From contig JABVXV010000595.1 of NCBI GenBank assembly GCA_013365325.1, positions 1 through 23,210 of the forward strand: DNA of 23,210 nt. The letters are read 5' to 3'. The position numbers and the translations under genes were made by a program. Under the pieces are notes generated by a model. It was not told the DNA's origin. It ran no database searches and worked only from the letters and a program-made list of their open reading frames with translations. Source of the stretch: Dipetalonema caudispina (taxonomy: Eukaryota > Nematoda > Chromadorea > Rhabditida > Onchocercidae). Positions 13,301 through 19,006 of the stretch are shown piece by piece. How positions within the stretch are numbered: the stretch's first letter is position 1; every line of letters begins with the position of its first letter.

Positions 13301-16300
13301 TGCACCACCACCTTTAACATCACCGTTTGTACAAATAGCACATGTTGAAAGTGCAGTGATAAATGTTACCAAAGAAGCAAGAAGTACAACTGCACATCCT
13401 AATACTGAAATTAAGCAAAGCAATTAAATTCAGTCGTGCCTAATTGAAAAGTCTGAAGATGGCTGGCAAAAATATTTTAAGTGACGAAAAAGTGCAACCA
13501 AAATCTGGAAACGGAAATTGTCCGCTAAAATCGAGGAATTGCAAAAACGCAATAAAAGTAATATTTTTAGTAGGAAAATCTGCAAATATTCATGTTTTTA
13601 ATTGTGAATTTCGAAATTTTCAAATAATTTAATAATTCCAGAATGCACAATTGAAACATTGAATTTTTTTTTGTCGCAATTAGCAAGCAAAATTTAAGAA
13701 TTTTTTTTAAAAAGCCCTCTTACTGATGAGTAATTTGTGCAATGAGGAAGAACAATTACTGCAAAGATACTTGCAACTTACAGATTCCAGCTTGTCCGGC
13801 AACCCAACTAATACGTAAATAAAGCATCACACCGAAAATATTCAATATGCAACGTACAAAAACACCCTGAATCCAGCCAAATTTAGTTCGTGCAACAGGT
13901 GCCGGAGGTTCAAATTTACTAAGTTTCGCTGTTGTCTCTCTTTCCCCATTTATTATATCATCCGCATCTTTCTAAAAAAGAAACAATTATTTGGCAGATT
14001 TAAATTGAAATTTCATAGGTTTAAAATTTGATTTTTCTAATTTTAAATTTAAATCATCTCATATTTGGTTGCTTAGCAGTATGTTCTTCCCATTACTGTT
14101 CCTCAGTTTTCTTCTAGATTTCGTAATTTAAAACTAATTTATGCATTACAGTCGATAGAAAAGGCATGCTCGCAATATTAGCTAAAAATTACGCTGTCAC
14201 TATATGTCATATCTGCATGAAATTGCAATGAAGCGCAAAATACAGCACCGCAATGTAGTATAATATAATATTACAGTATATTACAGTATAACATATAATT
14301 AAAAATATTACAGTATAATATATAATTGTAGTATGAAAGAGTGAATCTAAGACTTCTAGCTATTTATTATTATTATTAAGCAATAATTACAATATAAGTA
14401 GTTCCAGGAACAATTCATTCCTACCTCCACCTTCCGAATACGATAGCAGAGATATGAATGAGGTCCAAATATAACAGGATTTAAAAAAGAAATTCAAAAG
14501 ATAGAAGAAGATTAATATCAATTATTAATTAGAAGTGATCAGTTGATTGCTTTTTCAAGAATCACTTTTAAGATCAATATCATTACAAATGGATGTGCAG
14601 CAGTGTATAATTAATGCTCGCAGTTGATTCAACTGAGAATTTATTGAAGAAAAATAATATTACAATTCATAACTAACCTTAAATTCATCGATTCCAATTA
14701 CAGTATCTTGAGCATTTTCACCATGTATTAATTGTTTCATCGATGGCCTCGATGTTATACCACCACCTTCGTCTACAGAATTACGGTAGAAATCAATAAT
14801 AGGTGGATGTTCAATCGTTTGCATATTCCTGAAATATATGAAATTCATCAAAATTTTTGATAATTAAAATTTCTGATCAAAAAATAAAATGTTCGAATTT
14901 GAAAAGTCTGAAAGGAAACAGGAAATTTTTTGAAAACGAATACGAGCTTTGCCAATGTTCATATACTATAATAATCATAAATTAGGATTAGTCAGAGAAT
15001 ACTGACCTCCAACTTTTCAAATTGAATGTTACAGTATGTTCGTCTGTTTCAACAGATTGTTGTTGTCGTCCATCGATATCGTTTTCCACCGAAAATCTCA
15101 CAGTTCGTTCGGTTCCATTAGTACTAGATGGTGATGCCTGAGTGCCACTATCAATATTTGCAATTTCACTTTTACTATTCTTTGGTGGAGAATCTTTTTC
15201 GATCATTTCAGGTAAGATTTCGCTAGCACACCCTACATTCGATGATACCTGAAACTTAACTTTTGAAAAATTCAAATGTTTAATAGTAACTTTTGAAGCC
15301 TTTTTCACTTTCTCTTCAAATTTCGAACTTATAATTGGTTAAAATTTACAATCCAGTCTTCCCAATTCGCGATCCTTCCTTTTATCTTATAATCAAAGAC
15401 ATTATAGGGCTAACAAAAGTTTTGTTAATAAAAAATGGGAAAATTTTTCATTTCCCATTAAGGAAAAAAAGTTCAGCGTTATGAAAAAGTACATTTTATA
15501 TTTAGAGGGGAAAAAAGTTAGATGTTAATGTCATTTTATGTAAAGCCATTTAACAACTTCTCATAAGTTACATTTAAATTTCCGAGTATGAATATTAAGT
15601 ATTAAGCACACTTATCAATTAAAAATAGAATCGATGTTGAATTAAAAATGATGTAGAATTCAAGAATAATATAGGGAATTTCTTGATGTATCCATTCGCA
15701 AGTATCAAAGAACTGAATCCTTAAGAAAAGAAAAAAAAAATTGAGAATTCTTAGAGAAAGAACAGCAAAACTAAATAATTTTCGATTTAAAATTAACAAA
15801 TCATTTAAGAAACGAAAACTTTTCCATTTGAAGTAAAAAAATAAAATATATTAGTCAAAATAAGATTTTCAATGAATGAAAAAATAATTATCCAAGCATA
15901 TAATAATAATTCAAATAATATTTCAATTTTATTGCAATGAATGGAATTATTATATTTGAACAAATTTTAATTTGAGTGAAAATAAATCAAGTATTTTCTC
16001 ACTCAGTATTTCGTAACTTTTCCATCATTAGATTAGTTTCCGAAAAAAAAAAAAAAAAAAAATAATACGCATAACCATAGGCCAAATTAGTAAACGTACA
16101 TAGTGCAAAATTAGCGTACGTGATATAAATTGTCCACGTCGTACGTTTACATATCAATAACCTCTCGGAAACAGTTACCCAATAATATAACCGTTTCGAA
16201 TAGTTATAATTTCAAATAAATAAGTACTATTTATTAACGAACAAATCGTAGAACATTTGAGCACAACAAGCGAACATTTGTGTACACAGTTTAAATGGTG

Positions 16301-18949
16301 AATTGAATGGTCTCATTGTGAAGAAATATAAAGTAAAGCATTTAAAAATGGAAGAAAAAAAAAAAAATGATAATAAAAATAACGCCGCATAGAAAAAAAA
16401 AATAGGAAATTAGGATGAGAAAGAAAGAGAATAAGTTCAATTTCTCTCGTAATAATTCTCTTTTACTATTTGAATTTTCAGGAAGTGAAATTATGTACTT
16501 TGATAGGAAAAAATGAAAAAAAAAAAAATCATTTGCAATACAAAAAAAGAAATGATTTTTTTTTTTTTTTCTTATATTTGGATTAAAATTCATTAATGTT
16601 TAGTAATGAATGCATTAAAAATAAAAAGAATGTTCGCAAAATGTACGCTATAAAACTAAATTATGTTAGGATTACATAGAAATAATTTTCAATTAATGAA
16701 ATTTTTATAAATAGCAATAATTCATCAATATTGATACTCTCTAAAACAACTCTTTGTGCTAATTATATTTGGCAAATTTCATTAAAATTTTCATCAATAA
16801 TATAAATGGGGAAAGTTAATTACATTGGTGCTATTAAATAGAGAATGAGCAGTATTTGAGATAAATGAATAAGTTTGAAATTTTTCGAAATGTCTAAAAC
16901 AAGAGACTGGAGTTAGCTATGAGATTTGCATGTTTATTTAAATTTTTTACGAAACCAAATCATGCTCTTAATGATTAATTATGGTAAACCGCCCACAACA
17001 GATCGTTATTTCAGAATATGTTTCTCTGCAAATATATATATATATATATATATATATAAAGATACTTATTTCTTCAATTCAAATGTACTCAGATCAAAAA
17101 TTCTCTCTTAGTGAAGAGACAACGGAGGGGAAGAAATTGACATTTCCGTAAACTTATCTCAAATTAATTTATAGATTAAGCTATCTTAGGAGATTATAAT
17201 TCTTGGTGATAAAGAATCTTGCGCTTTCTTTTTCTTTTTTTAATATTTATTAATTACTGAATAATCCTTTATTAATATCAAATTCAAGTATATATCCCTC
17301 ATTCTTTTCCTACTCCTCTTTCATTCCCAAGAATATACTTTCCCCTCTAAATTTTACCTGTAACATAGTATTGTCATAAATCAAAAATCAAACATGTGAT
17401 CCGAATTGTTTAGTTGCTGTGCAAAAAAAAAAAAAAAAGAAAAAAAAAACAGAAAATTACGCTTTCAATTATGAAATTTCTAAATAAATTAAATTAATAA
17501 AGCATTAAATCGTTCAGTGAATGTTTTGAATTTAAACGCATTAAGTAAATATTTTTTGCCTAATTAAAAAATCATTTCTTTTTTTTTTTGGGAGTTCATT
17601 AATTCTCCTTGATCAGTTTCTTAATTTTTTTTAATTACATTATAATTTTCTCTCAACAGTGTTTAATTTCAATTATATTGAATCAAATACGGTTAAATTG
17701 AAAAAGTTACAATCACTTAGTTGAACACTGACTGTTGGCAAATGTTCCAATATTTGAACGAATTTGAGGTAAAAATCCGACACATTTTTATTATCAATTT
17801 TGATATACTGCATAAGCAATTGTCGAAAATTCTCTAACTAATCTGAATTTTTGTTTCATTATTTGAAACTCAATATGTCATACTATCGTGATGAACTTGA
17901 TTTGGATAATGCTAAAGCATTGATCATGACTTTGATCCAAAAGATTTGCTAGAAATTAACAACAGAAGTCATACTAAAAGATGAGATTGTAACTAACCAA
18001 AACTTTGTATGGCTTAGAAAAATGATGAAATTTACGACATTCTATAACAACCATTCATTCATTAGTTTTTTTTTTTTTTTTCTCTAATTCTTTAAATTAG
18101 AAATTATATCCCATGCAAAAACAATGTATGATTAATGAATAAAAGGGATCACATGATGACAGATATGAACTAAAGGAAAATAAAGGTATTAAAAATATCC
18201 TTTTCACTGATCTGTTTATACAGATGGTCTTTCATCGTTTTACGTGTTCTATGAATTTTCCGTGCTTTATGCATTCTTTTACGTGTACGTATACATATGT
18301 ATATGCGTGTACATTTTGCACCTTTAAATTATTGAAATATAAATGTTATCAGATCAGTAATTTAATTAAAAATAATATTCCTTTTTTATAAAAAAGTAAA
18401 ATGTAATTAGTGAATTGTTATTGAATATTGAACTATTAAATGGAATGTGAGCAAACAACAAATTTTTTTTATTATCGAATTTTCTGGAATTATTTGAGAT
18501 GTGGATATTATTACATTTTTGAAGTTCTTTGGAGATATCTATCCAACTAGACAGTGAATTTGAGAATAGCTACCTGAGTCATTATACTAAGGTGAAGTTC
18601 TACAGGTTGACATGAATCTCAAATTTAGTAATAAAGAATTTCTAAACTCTAGAATGTCCGAATATCTGAATGACTTGATTCTAACTCGTAACGACAGTGA
18701 TTTTAATGTTTTGTGACAAATAGAACTTCAACTTATAATGAAAGGAATTACTTTAGTCTTTCATTTATGAACCACAAGTTTCATGTCATCTTCAGTTCTC
18801 CTGCTAACTTGACAAACAATCAAACACAAACTGAACCTCAGTTGATAGTATCCCGAAGAAAAAAAAAATTTTGAAAGAAAGTTGAAAATTCCTACTTACG
18901 TTGCATAATACTTAATCTAATATCTGTTTTGTCTGTTATATTAGCAAAC

Positions 18950-19006
<57 letters not shown>

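Noticed and set aside
13444..13632. Plus-strand 62-codon Lys/Asn-rich frame
   Set aside because: Lies in intron 5, with no start context, splice partner or family match.
14255..14334. CRISPR-like or satellite array at the TTACAGTATA cluster
   Set aside because: Only three 10-bp copies with irregular spacing in a eukaryotic intron.
17340..17400. Possible alternative start MLQ|V at a CAG|GTAAAA donor in intron 2
   Set aside because: Phase would suit exon 3, but it is only three codons after an ATG in a pure A+T context; too little to support an exon.
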